A DNA stretch of 10,069 nucleotides, taken from contig JAQGPB010000022.1 in assembly GCA_028293265.1 (NCBI GenBank), positions 1 to 10,069 on the forward strand, given 5' to 3'. Position 1 is the first letter of the stretch; every line of letters begins with the position of its first letter. The notes below the pieces were generated by a model, which had not been told where the DNA came from, did not search any database, and worked only from the letters and a program-made list of their open reading frames with translations. Shown piece after piece: positions 1 through 6,231 of the stretch. This stretch comes from Pedosphaera sp. GTDB lineage: Bacteria; Verrucomicrobiota; Verrucomicrobiae; Limisphaerales; Pedosphaeraceae. The translations under genes were made by a program, and so were the position numbers.

Positions 1-328
1 CGCTCGAAGTCCAACGCGATTCAATGCCTGGCCATCCCGGCGCAAATTTTTCGGAATCACTCAAAATTCATCCTCGCTGTGTGTTGAAGATAACAGCTAT
101 CGTGTCCCGTGTTCCGGACGCATCTTATCGCCGGGTACCATTCACCAACTTAGTACTTACCGCCTGCGGTCCCTCCAACGTTACGACAGATACTGAACCT
201 GACCTTACAACCGAGATCCCTGATTTTTCATCCCGAGCTGTTCACACTTAGGTGATGTGATTCGGTTGCGCTTCCTAAAGTTTCCGAATCTATTTTGCAA
301 GCGACCAAGTTTTCTGTAGATTGCAACT
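1..328. other. Region without recognisable gene, upstream of thiD
   Basis: No reading frame here resembles a protein family I know. A plus-strand frame stays open from 24 to 251 but has no convincing start signal and no domain. The stretch lies on the thiD side of the presumed junction, so it probably belongs to the same foreign (acidobacteria-like) segment. It most likely holds the 5' flank of thiD. A possible promoter at its right end is listed separately. Confidence 0.5.
295..322 (+). promoter_or_regulatory. Possible thiD promoter, leaderless spacing
   Basis: TTGCAA at 295-300 and TAGATT at 317-322 are separated by 16 bp and resemble sigma70-type -35 and -10 boxes. A start about 7 nt after the -10 box would fall at or next to the thiD ATG at 329. 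No Shine-Dalgarno sequence precedes that ATG, so a leaderless mRNA would fit. This is a weak match read by eye. Confidence 0.25.
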
Positions 329-907
329 ATGGCGGGAGCCCCACCACCTGTAGTCCTCACAATTGCCGGGTTCGATCCCAGCTCCGGCGCTGGGGTCACG
401 GCTGACATCAAGACGATCGCAGCACACGGCTGTTATGGAGTTGCGTGCATCACGGCACTTACTGTCCAGTCCACGGCGGGAGTTCGGCGGGTGAGTGCTG
501 TTGCTTCTGAGATCATTGTCGAAACGCTGTCTGAACTGGCCGCCGATATGGAGATAGCAGCAGTCCATATTGGAATGCTCGGTTCGGGCCACGCAGCTAA
601 GGCCGTTGCGGATTTCTTGACAAACGCAAAACTGCCGAGCGTTGTTCTCGATCCGGTGCTGAAGTCTTCGTCAGGGGCTGATCTGCTAGATGGGGATGGA
701 ATGGAGATATTGACCCGAAGGCTATTACCGCTCGCAACGGTCATAACCCCAAACGTAGATGAGGCGGCGGCCTTGACCGGGTTGGCTGTCACGAATCTTT
801 GTTCGGCCCGGCCCAATGGCACTTTCAAGCCGTACGCCAAGTCATTGGATACATGGTCGCCGCCCACGGCCAGTTCGCCGGTGTGCTTGATGATGCCGTC
901 CGCATAG
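329..907 (+). CDS. thiD: ThiD, HMP/HMP-P kinase, 3'-truncated (authentic part 329 to about 799)
   Basis: ThiD phosphorylates hydroxymethylpyrimidine and its monophosphate in thiamine synthesis, in the cytoplasm (ribokinase-like fold). The N-terminal domain is clear: AGFDPSSGAGVTADIK at residues 13-28, the HGCYGVACITALTVQST block at 33-49, HIGMLGS at 80-86, VLDPVLKSSSG at 106-116 and ITPNVDEAAALTG at 139-151. Homology stops after residue 157 (TNL). The last 35 residues to the stop at 907 are simply the antisense of ftsA. A normal ThiD has about 260-270 residues, so roughly the last 100 are missing, including the ATP-site glycine-rich loop and catalytic Cys region. The product should be inactive. 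The start at 329 leaves the usual short lead before the first beta strand; there is no clear ribosome binding site. The sequence style resembles Acidobacteriota ThiD (recollection), unlike the dcw genes beside it. Confidence 0.85.
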   Translation: MAGAPPPVVLTIAGFDPSSGAGVTADIKTIAAHGCYGVACITALTVQSTAGVRRVSAVASEIIVETLSELAADMEIAAVHIGMLGSGHAAKAVADFLTNAKLPSVVLDPVLKSSSGADLLDGDGMEILTRRLLPLATVITPNVDEAAALTGLAVTNLCSARPNGTFKPYAKSLDTWSPPTASSPVCLMMPSA

Positions 908-1566
908 ACCGCAAAATTCGTCGTGCCACCGCCGAGGTCAATCACCAGCGCTCCCATTTCCTTCTGCTCATTCGTCAACAACGCGAGCGATGCCGCCAAC
1001 CCGTTGAAGACGATCGCCTCGACTTCCAGTTGCAATCCCTTCACCGCGCGAATCGGATTTTGCAGCCGGTTGAAATTCCCATGCACGACATGCACATCCA
1101 CCTCCACCCGCGCTCCCAGCATGCCGACCGGGTCCGCGATGCCATCATGGCCGTCCACCAGAAAATGCTGCCGCACCGCGTGGAGGACATGATTTTCCGC
1201 CGGCAGATTGATCGCCTTGGCGTTCTTGATGACATCCTGCACGTCGTCCGACGTAATCTCCCGGTCCGAGGAAACCACCGGATGCACGCCGCGATTGTTA
1301 AAACCCCGGATATGCCCGCCGGTCACGCCGAGATAAACGCTGCGAATCTCCACGTCCGCCATCTGCTCCGCCTCGACGATGGCATTGCGGATGTCTTCTT
1401 CGGTGGCCGACACATCCGCAATTTCACCTTTGCGGACGCCACGCGAGCGCGCCTGGCCAAGACCAATGAGGTTCAGGGCGCCGCCGGCATTTATTTCGCC
1501 CACCACGGCGACAACTTTGGAGGTGCCGATTTCGAGCCCGACAATCAAGGAAGCAGGATCAAACAT
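433..1566 (-). CDS. ftsA: FtsA, actin-like divisome protein, 3'-truncated (authentic part about 799-1566)
   Basis: FtsA is the actin-like ATPase that tethers FtsZ to the inner membrane and recruits later divisome proteins. Residues 1 to about 255 are authentic: the phosphate-1 motif GLEIGTSKV at 10-18, the SHS2 (1C) region at roughly 85-165, and the second ATP motif VIDLGGGTTNFAV near 208-220, followed by GGDHVSNDLAYGL. After GRAEQ (about residue 256) the frame stays open to 433 but reads antisense of thiD and has no FtsA similarity. About 150 C-terminal residues are therefore lost, including the rest of domain 2 and the membrane-targeting helix. The ATG at 1566 overlaps the ftsQ stop by 8 nt; AAAGG lies a short distance upstream on the minus strand. 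ftsZ, normally next, is not in the window. As it stands the product should be non-functional, but the break is probably not biological. Confidence 0.9.
   Translation of the reverse strand: MFDPASLIVGLEIGTSKVVAVVGEINAGGALNLIGLGQARSRGVRKGEIADVSATEEDIRNAIVEAEQMADVEIRSVYLGVTGGHIRGFNNRGVHPVVSSDREITSDDVQDVIKNAKAINLPAENHVLHAVRQHFLVDGHDGIADPVGMLGARVEVDVHVVHGNFNRLQNPIRAVKGLQLEVEAIVFNGLAASLALLTNEQKEMGALVIDLGGGTTNFAVYADGIIKHTGELAVGGDHVSNDLAYGLKVPLGRAEQRFVTANPVKAAASSTFGVMTVASGNSLRVNISIPSPSSRSAPDEDFSTGSRTTLGSFAFVKKSATALAAWPEPSIPIWTAAISISAASSDSVSTMISEATALTRRTPAVDWTVSAVMHATP
795..804. other. Junction where thiD and ftsA are both cut
   Basis: Reading rightwards, ThiD homology ends at codon 157 (797-799). 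Reading leftwards on the minus strand, FtsA homology ends at about codon 255-256 (799-804). The two genes face each other and lose their 3' ends within a few bases. No insertion sequence, tRNA, long repeat or target duplication is visible at the join. This is the pattern expected of a chimeric contig join or an illegitimate recombination event. Confidence 0.8.
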
Positions 1567-2521
1567 TGCGTCTGCCTTTGTGTTGAACGTTTCTGGCCTT
1601 GGGAATCATTTGCGGCGCGAGGCTTGCCTCGATAAATCGGGCCGGCGGGCTGCCGCGCACGGACAAATCAAGGGTGGCGATGACCTTGCCGACACGCAAG
1701 GCCTGGTCATGGACCGCGCGCCAGCGTCCCAACTGAAAATCCAGGTCCTCCGTCGAAAAGATGACCTGGCTGCCCTGCCCTGTTGTCACCTGCAGAATTT
1801 GCGGCGAAGAAATGTCTATCGTTTGCAGGTCCACCAGCCCGGACATGGGCGAACGGTCAAACGCGGAAATCAATTGCAATGCCGCTCGCGCTTGCGGGGA
1901 ATCAATACGCCGTCCGGGCGCCAGCTCCGCCGGATTGATGCCGAAAATTACGGGCAGAATATCATTGGTCTGCGTCAAGGGCACCGCGCGTTGGCGTGCC
2001 TCGACCGGCATCATCACGCAGCCGTCGGCGTCAAGATGCAACACGCCGAGTTGCATGTTGCCGTTCGTGCGCGCTTGCATGACGTGGATTTGCGCGAGCG
2101 GGTCGCGTTCCGTCACGCGCAAACGCAAGGTATGCGGCAGCACACGTTCCACCGCAACCGACCTGATCATCGAAACCATTTCCAAATCCCTTTTCACGCG
2201 CGCCAGATCAAGCGCGAGCAGATTCTCGCCCGGCTTGACCCCGGCCCAACGCCGCAACTGGTCTGCCGCGATCACCCCATCCGTTCGCACATCAATTTCC
2301 TGCACTGCGAACGACTTGTTTTGGTAGATCAACTGGTCCAAGGCGTATTCGCCCGCGCGCCATACCACGTAAAATCCGAAGATCGTCCCAAACACTATCC
2401 CCAGCGCCGCCGCCGCCAGCCGCATGCGCGACGCGCGCACCTGGTCGGAACGCAGCTTGACGTCGAGCACGTGCGTGTGCCCGAGCCGCCGATTTTTACG
2501 TTTCCCGCCGAACCAGCTCAT
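1559..2521 (-). CDS. ftsQ: FtsQ/DivIB-type cell division protein
   Basis: FtsQ is a bitopic inner-membrane protein that links early and late divisome proteins through its periplasmic POTRA and beta domains. The 320-residue product has a basic cytoplasmic N-terminus (GGKRKNRR at 5-12), one transmembrane helix at about 35-54, a POTRA-like domain at about 71-139 (FAVQEIDV, then AGVKPGENLLALDLARVK, then VERVLPHTLRLRVTERDP), and a beta domain to about residue 300 containing the FGINPAEL segment. Length is slightly above the usual 250-300. The ATG at 2521 overlaps the ddl TGA as ATGA (2518-2521), and GGGAA in the end of ddl lies just upstream, so translation is probably coupled to ddl. Its own stop overlaps ftsA by 8 nt. 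The ddl-ftsQ-ftsA order is the classical one and supports the call, since FtsQ sequence conservation is low. Confidence 0.92.
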   Translation of the reverse strand: MSWFGGKRKNRRLGHTHVLDVKLRSDQVRASRMRLAAAALGIVFGTIFGFYVVWRAGEYALDQLIYQNKSFAVQEIDVRTDGVIAADQLRRWAGVKPGENLLALDLARVKRDLEMVSMIRSVAVERVLPHTLRLRVTERDPLAQIHVMQARTNGNMQLGVLHLDADGCVMMPVEARQRAVPLTQTNDILPVIFGINPAELAPGRRIDSPQARAALQLISAFDRSPMSGLVDLQTIDISSPQILQVTTGQGSQVIFSTEDLDFQLGRWRAVHDQALRVGKVIATLDLSVRGSPPARFIEASLAPQMIPKARNVQHKGRRNV

Positions 2522-3438
2522 TTTTTTCCCGTTCCCAAATTATGATGCAACGCCAGGTCAATCATCCGCTGGCAAAGTTCCGCATAATCAATCCCCGCCG
2601 CCGCCGCCGCCTTGGGCATCAGGCTCAGCTCCGTCATTCCCGGCAGCGTGTTCACCTCCAGCACCACCGGTTCGCCATTGGGCCGCACCATCACATCCAC
2701 CCGCGCATAATCGCGTCCGCCGATCGCGTGGAACGCCCCCAACGCCGCCGTCTGGATGCTCTTGGCAACCGCCGCATCCAGTTGTGCCGGACAAAAAACC
2801 TCGGTCGCTCCCGGCGTATATTTGTTCTGATAATCGAATGTGCCGCTCTTGGGCCGCACTTCAATCACCGGGAGCGCTTGGTTCGCCAAAATGCCAACCG
2901 TCGTTTCGCGGCCGACAATTCTTTCTTCCATCAACACCTGCGAATCATATCGCAACGCCTCGGTCAACGCCTTGTTCCAATCCGCAACGCGCTCAACAAA
3001 TTGCAGCCCCACGCTCGAGCCCTGCCGCACCGGCTTCAACACCACCGGCGGCTCCCAGCCCATCGGCCAGCTTGACGAAGCCGAATCGAACACCATGAAC
3101 TTCGCGGTCGGCACATTCGCCGCCACACATTTCTGCTTGGTCAAAAATTTATCGAAACCAATCCTGCTCGCTTCGGCATCGCAGCCCGTGTAAGGCACAT
3201 CAAGTTCATCCAGCCGGCGCTGCACCGTTCCATCCTCGCCATACGTTCCATGCAACGCCAAAAAAACCACCTGCGTCTCCGGCGATAATTTCCAGTCCGG
3301 TTCCTTTGGATCGAGTTCCGTGACCTGATGGCCCAGCGAACGCAACGCCTTCGCCACTGATTTGCCCGAACGCAACGACACCTCGCGTTCCGCCGAAGGC
3401 CCGCCGAGCATGACTGTGATATGAAGACTCTTTGACAT
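2518..3438 (-). CDS. ddl: D-alanine--D-alanine ligase
   Basis: Ddl joins two D-alanines with ATP to give the dipeptide that MurF adds to UDP-MurNAc-tripeptide. The 306-residue length is normal for Ddl. Visible blocks: VMLGGPSAEREVSLRSG near the N-terminus, ALHGTYGEDG, YTGCDAEAS, the ATP-grasp loop VLKPVRQGSSVG, the omega-loop motif FDYQNKYTPG, and the Mg-binding end GEPVVLEVNTLPGMTELSL. Tyr in the KY of the omega loop is typical of D-Ala-D-Ala ligases; VanA/Leuconostoc-type D-Ala-D-Lac ligases carry Phe there. I chose ATG 3438 because the frame above it (to 3486) reads only repeat A. The start lies 5 nt after the stop of the four-helix-bundle gene and has only weak AAGAA as ribosome binding site. 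The natural 5' flank of ddl therefore seems to have been replaced by repeat sequence. Overlaps ftsQ by 4 nt. Confidence 0.96.
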   Translation of the reverse strand: MSKSLHITVMLGGPSAEREVSLRSGKSVAKALRSLGHQVTELDPKEPDWKLSPETQVVFLALHGTYGEDGTVQRRLDELDVPYTGCDAEASRIGFDKFLTKQKCVAANVPTAKFMVFDSASSSWPMGWEPPVVLKPVRQGSSVGLQFVERVADWNKALTEALRYDSQVLMEERIVGRETTVGILANQALPVIEVRPKSGTFDYQNKYTPGATEVFCPAQLDAAVAKSIQTAALGAFHAIGGRDYARVDVMVRPNGEPVVLEVNTLPGMTELSLMPKAAAAAGIDYAELCQRMIDLALHHNLGTGKK

Positions 3439-3443
3439 TGTTC

Positions 3444-3827
3444 TTATTGGCGATTGCGGATTGCGGATTGCGGATTGCCCGACCATTTGGCCGTCTTGCA
3501 GGAGGCGACAATCATCGCAAGCAGTTCATCTGCTTCTTGCATCAAGTTCGTCAAACGCGCCTGTTTTATTTGATTGCCTTCGATGAGCAATTCCATCCAG
3601 TACATTGATTCATCGCGCTCTTCTTCGACGATGCCCATTTTGGAAACGAAGTCGGCCCGCGATCTTGCGCGGCAGGCCGCGCGATAATTTGCACCCACGG
3701 AAGTCCCGCTGCGCAGCAACTGCCTGCCAATAACATCGGAGGTTCGAGTCTTCGGCAGCGATTCAACCAAATGAATCACCCGCAATGCAAATGCTTTCGT
3801 CCTTTTTTTGAAAACTTCCGGATTCAT
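3444..3827 (-). CDS. Four-helix-bundle protein, 23S rRNA intervening-sequence (IVP) family
   Basis: Small protein of the TIGR02436-like family, first seen encoded in intervening sequences of bacterial 23S rRNA and related to the Avd protein of diversity-generating retroelements. Family members form helical-bundle oligomers; their cellular function is not established. The 127-residue product shows the signature: KKRTKAFALRVIHLVESLP (7-25), then IGRQLLRSGTSVGANYRAA (33-51), then ARSRADFVSKMGIVEEERD (54-72), ESMYWMELL (73-81) and a last helix to about 113. Four helices can be assigned. The final ten residues (NPQSAIRNRQ) are translated from repeat A, not from the family. Two starts are possible, ATG 3833 and ATG 3827; I chose 3827 because MNPE-F-KRT is the usual family start. 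The frame runs open up to 3902 but that part is repeat B and flank. The gene is an intruder between murB and ddl and has no known cell wall role. Confidence 0.9.
   Translation of the reverse strand: MNPEVFKKRTKAFALRVIHLVESLPKTRTSDVIGRQLLRSGTSVGANYRAACRARSRADFVSKMGIVEEERDESMYWMELLIEGNQIKQARLTNLMQEADELLAMIVASCKTAKWSGNPQSAIRNRQ
3446..3478 (+). repeat. Repeat A: ATTGCGG heptamer array, left arm of the 4HB cassette
   Basis: ATTGGCG is followed by three full ATTGCGG units and a partial fourth (3453-3478). It overlaps the 3' end of the four-helix-bundle gene, whose last residues it encodes. It also supplies the region directly upstream of ddl. Orientation is ATTGCGG on the plus strand, opposite to repeat B. 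Confidence 0.9.
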
Positions 3828-3910
3828 AGTCATAGTATTTCGAAGTTGCCCAAAGCCATGTTCACACCGCGATCTCCGCTTCCGATAATCTGCAATCCGC
3901 AATCGCCAAT
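3446..3910. mobile_element. Putative IVS-like cassette: 4HB gene inside inverted repeats
   Basis: The four-helix-bundle gene is enclosed by ATTGGCGATTGCGGATTGC (19 bp) at 3446-3464 and its exact reverse complement at 3892-3910. Including one mismatch the arms extend to 24 nt with 23 matches (3446-3469 and 3887-3910). The cassette fits neatly between the murB stop (3921) and the ddl start (3438) and interrupts a pair of genes that are normally adjacent in dcw clusters. No clear target-site duplication is seen, and no transposase. In RNA the arms could pair and close the 4HB ORF in a long stem, as in 23S rRNA intervening sequences. Mobility is inferred, not shown. Confidence 0.5.
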
Positions 3911-3919
3911 CCGCAATTT
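3882..3919 (-). repeat. Repeat B: CCGCAAT-type repeat, right arm of the 4HB cassette
   Basis: On the plus strand this contains GCAATCCGCAATCGCCAAT (3892-3910), the exact reverse complement of the start of repeat A, followed by CCGCAATTT up to the murB stop. Read on the minus strand it begins AATTGCGGATTG, the same outer end as repeat C and, with one change, repeat D. Confidence 0.9.
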
Positions 3920-3920
3920 C

Positions 3921-4898
3921 CTACGCTTCTCCCACAATCTCCACTTCCGTCTCCAACTCGATGCTCCGTTGCGACCGCGCCCGCTGCCGTATGAGTTCGA
4001 TCAGTTCCAAAACGTCTTTCGCGCTCGCCTGGCCGTCGTTGATGATGAAATTGCCGTGCTCCTGCGAAACCATCGCGTCACCGACCCGCGTTCCCTTCAA
4101 CCCAAGTTCATCAATCAATTTGCCCGCCGGGACCGTCCCCGGATTTTTAAAAATGCACCCCGCGCTCGGCGCGGCCGGCTGGGATTCCCAGCGCTTCTCG
4201 CTGAAGGTCTTCATCCGTTTGTCCACCACTTCACGGCTCGCCGGATGCCCTTTCAGCACCGCCCCCAGGGCGATGTTCTCTTTCAACAACGGACAGCTCC
4301 GGTACTCCACTTTTATCTGCGCCGCCGGCTCCTCGTGCGCCTGACCGCTGTAGTCCATATAGCGAACCGACTCAACCACATCGAACATCCAGCCGCCCAT
4401 CGCGCCCGCGTTCATGCGCAAGCCGCCGCCGACGGTCCCCGGAATGCCTTCCAAAAATTCCAGCCCCGTCATTTGCGCTCGCTTGGCTTCCGCCGCCACC
4501 TGCTTCAACTTCGCTCCCGCGCCGCAATGCATCCGATGGGCCATGACCTCAACCCGGCTGAAATGGGGATGCGCCAGGCAAATCACCAACCCGCGAATCC
4601 CGCCATCACGGATCAACAGATTGGAACCGCGCCCCAGCACAAAGAACGGCAGTTTCCGGTGCTGGCACAGTTGCAGCAGCTTCGACAATTCCGCTTCAGA
4701 CGCCGGCTCGACATAAAAATCCGCGCTCCCGCCCACGCGCAACGTCGTGCGTTTGGCCAGCGCCTCGTCGCGGCGCAACACGGTTTCTGCGGACACTGCC
4801 GCCTGCAACTCGGACATCAAATCGTTGCTGGACACATTCAAATTTCTCCGGTTTTCACCGGGTTTGGGGCATTCTGGAGCCGGGCTCGTCTGGTTCAC
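3921..4898 (-). CDS. murB: UDP-N-acetylenolpyruvoylglucosamine reductase (MurB)
   Basis: FAD enzyme that reduces UDP-GlcNAc-enolpyruvate to UDP-MurNAc with NADPH. Seen in the 325-residue frame: TTLRVGG (51-57), FAD pyrophosphate loop LGRGSNLL (88-95), GIPGTVGGGLRMNAGAMGG (151-169), substrate-binding EYRSCPL (198-204), PSAGCIFKNP (244-253) and SQEHGNFIIN (279-287), ending in LETEVEIVGE with the catalytic Glu. Cys248 takes the place of the proton-donating Ser of E. coli MurB (Ser229), a known alternative in the family. It looks like the shorter type II MurB. The GTG at 4898 overlaps the murG stop as GTGA but has no ribosome binding site, and residues 1-21 look non-homologous. GTG 4835, with GGAGA (4845-4849 complement) 9 nt upstream, is a good alternative start giving 304 residues. 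The expected murC is missing between murG and murB. Confidence 0.95.
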   Translation of the reverse strand: MNQTSPAPECPKPGENRRNLNVSSNDLMSELQAAVSAETVLRRDEALAKRTTLRVGGSADFYVEPASEAELSKLLQLCQHRKLPFFVLGRGSNLLIRDGGIRGLVICLAHPHFSRVEVMAHRMHCGAGAKLKQVAAEAKRAQMTGLEFLEGIPGTVGGGLRMNAGAMGGWMFDVVESVRYMDYSGQAHEEPAAQIKVEYRSCPLLKENIALGAVLKGHPASREVVDKRMKTFSEKRWESQPAAPSAGCIFKNPGTVPAGKLIDELGLKGTRVGDAMVSQEHGNFIINDGQASAKDVLELIELIRQRARSQRSIELETEVEIVGEA

Positions 4899-6070
4899 GT
4901 AATTGCTGATTGTCGGTTTTGGATATTGGGTGAAACTGGTGCCGCGATGCCACCCGCGGCGCGACGGCGCGACGTCACCACCTGCATGATGTTCTCAGCA
5001 ATCTGTTCCGCCGCGTTCGGAACATGCCCTCCAGCCAGTGCCGCGCGCATTTTCTCGCGCATAATGGCGTTCTCCATCAAATCCACGATTTTTGGCGCAA
5101 GCAATTCCGGCTTGGCCCTGCTCTGCTCGATCAAACAGGCCGCGCCGGTTTTCTCAAAAGCAAGTGCATTATAATATTGGTGATTGTCCGTCGCGGCGGG
5201 AAACGGCACCAAAATGGCCGGCACACGCATCGCGGCCAATTCCGCCAAGGACGACGCCCCTGCCCGGCTGATGGCCGCGCTGGCCGCTCCGAGTGCCAGA
5301 TGCATTTCGGCAAAAAACGGGCGAACCATCGCCTTCACCTTGTTCGCCGCGCAAGCTTGCTCAACTTTCCCGGCATCGGCCGGCCCGGTCAGATGAAACA
5401 ACTGCAATCCGGGCACGAGCCTTGCCAAGTTCGGCAGCATTGCAATCACCAAATCATTCAATCCGCTTGCGCCCTGGCTGCCGCCGGTCACCAGCAACAC
5501 GGGCCGTTCCGGTTCCAATCCCAGCGCCACCCGGCAGGCGGCCGCATCCATCGGCTGAAATTGTGGTCGCACCGGCGTCCCGGTGGCTTTCACATGGCGC
5601 GTGTGCAGGCGCTCCGCAGCTTCGGGAAAACCGACAAACGCGCGATTGACCGTCCATGACAACCACCGGTTCGCGCGTCCGGGAATCGTGTTCGACTCGT
5701 GCAGAAAAGCCGGTGCGCCGCACGCTTTGCCTGCCAGCACTGGCGGCGCGCTGGTAAATCCGCCCATTGCCAGCACGGCCTCGGGCCGCGCGGTTTTGAA
5801 AAGTTTGGCCGCCGCGCGATACGATTGCGCGAAACCCCGCACAAACGCCAAAACCCGACCCCGGCTCAAACCAACCGCCGGCAAAGTCGCCACCTGCATC
5901 CCCGCCACGGCTTTCACCGCCTGTTGGTCCACTTCCTTCGGAGAAATCAGCAAAGTCACCGCGCAACCGCGCTGCTTCAGCTCCTCCGCCACCGCCACGC
6001 CGGGAAACAAATGCCCTCCCGTGCCACCACACGCGATGGCCACCCGGGGCGCTGAACTTTGGTTTTGCAT
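4895..6070 (-). CDS. murG: UDP-GlcNAc:lipid I GlcNAc transferase (MurG)
   Basis: Peripheral membrane glycosyltransferase (GT28) that converts lipid I to lipid II on the cytoplasmic face. Motifs in order: GGTGGH (15-20), AMGGFTSAPPVLAGK (101-115), HESNTIPGRANR (124-135), second-domain loop GGSQGASGLN (196-205), SRAGASSLAELAA (268-280) with the UDP-GlcNAc-binding Glu, and FPAATDNHQYYNA (290-302). The ATG at 6070 is preferred to TTG 6073; no clear ribosome binding site. At 391 residues it is longer than usual (about 355-370). The excess is a C-terminal tail from about 367, of which 381-391 (PNIQNRQSAIT) reads repeat D. The tail is probably dispensable. The stop overlaps murB by 4 nt. The gene is bracketed by repeats D and C in the same inward arrangement as the 4HB gene. 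Confidence 0.96.
   Translation of the reverse strand: MQNQSSAPRVAIACGGTGGHLFPGVAVAEELKQRGCAVTLLISPKEVDQQAVKAVAGMQVATLPAVGLSRGRVLAFVRGFAQSYRAAAKLFKTARPEAVLAMGGFTSAPPVLAGKACGAPAFLHESNTIPGRANRWLSWTVNRAFVGFPEAAERLHTRHVKATGTPVRPQFQPMDAAACRVALGLEPERPVLLVTGGSQGASGLNDLVIAMLPNLARLVPGLQLFHLTGPADAGKVEQACAANKVKAMVRPFFAEMHLALGAASAAISRAGASSLAELAAMRVPAILVPFPAATDNHQYYNALAFEKTGAACLIEQSRAKPELLAPKIVDLMENAIMREKMRAALAGGHVPNAAEQIAENIMQVVTSRRRAAGGIAAPVSPNIQNRQSAIT
4901..4930 (+). repeat. Repeat D: diverged ATTGCGG-type repeat in the 3' end of murG
   Basis: AATTGCTGATTGT (4901-4913) matches the outer end of repeat C (AATTGCGGATTGT on its minus strand) with one change, and the similarity continues with a few gaps. 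It encodes the last residues of MurG (IQNRQSAIT), the same kind of peptide that repeat A adds to the 4HB protein. Orientation is the same as repeat A. Confidence 0.65.
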
Positions 6071-6194
6071 CAAATCAATTTCAAACTAAACCGCCACGGC
6101 AGGGATGGCGCGCTGCGCCGTCCCCGTCCTTGTGCACAGCGTCAGGCGACGAAACGGATGCCCCAAGACACAACATCTCACCACTTCTTCTTCC

Positions 6195-6228
6195 AAATCC
6201 GCAATCCGAAATCCACAATCCGCAATTC
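6195..6228 (-). repeat. Repeat C: CCGCAAT-type repeat between ftsW and murG
   Basis: Plus-strand AATCCGCAATCCGAAATCCACAATCCGCAATT: heptamer-like CCGCAAT units, some diverged. It begins 3 nt after the ftsW stop on the minus strand. It has the orientation of repeat B and the inverted orientation to repeat D. The remaining ftsW-murG gap (6074-6194) shows no gene or clear signal. Confidence 0.8.
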
Positions 6229-6231
6229 ATT

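Noticed and set aside
36..50. A 15-mer (CCCGGCGCAAATTTT) shared with 8367-8381 at the murD hairpin
   Set aside because: The match does not extend on either side and the two sites lie in segments of apparently different origin. A single 15-mer match in 10 kb is compatible with chance.
81..135. A frame reading LKITAIVSRVPD, slightly like the start of electron transfer flavoprotein beta subunit
   Set aside because: The similarity is about 12 residues long, the following residues do not fit the family, and there is no start signal. Probably chance.
350..385. A GGTTCGATCCC string that looks like a tRNA T-arm
   Set aside because: It encodes the conserved AGFDPSSGAG motif of ThiD in frame, and no acceptor stem or anticodon arm can be built around it.
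799..1635. Long plus-strand open frame opposite ftsA
   Set aside because: It is rich in His/Arg with no domain, and is the antisense shadow of a well-recognised FtsA frame. Similar long shadows occur opposite ftsQ, murB and murD because of high GC content.
3446..3478. CRISPR-like array
   Set aside because: The units are 7 bp in direct tandem without spacers, and no cas gene is present.
3439..3486. Upstream extension of ddl to a start at 3486
   Set aside because: The extra residues (VGQSAIRNPQSPIRT) are translated repeat A; Ddl homology begins at MSKSLHITVMLGG.
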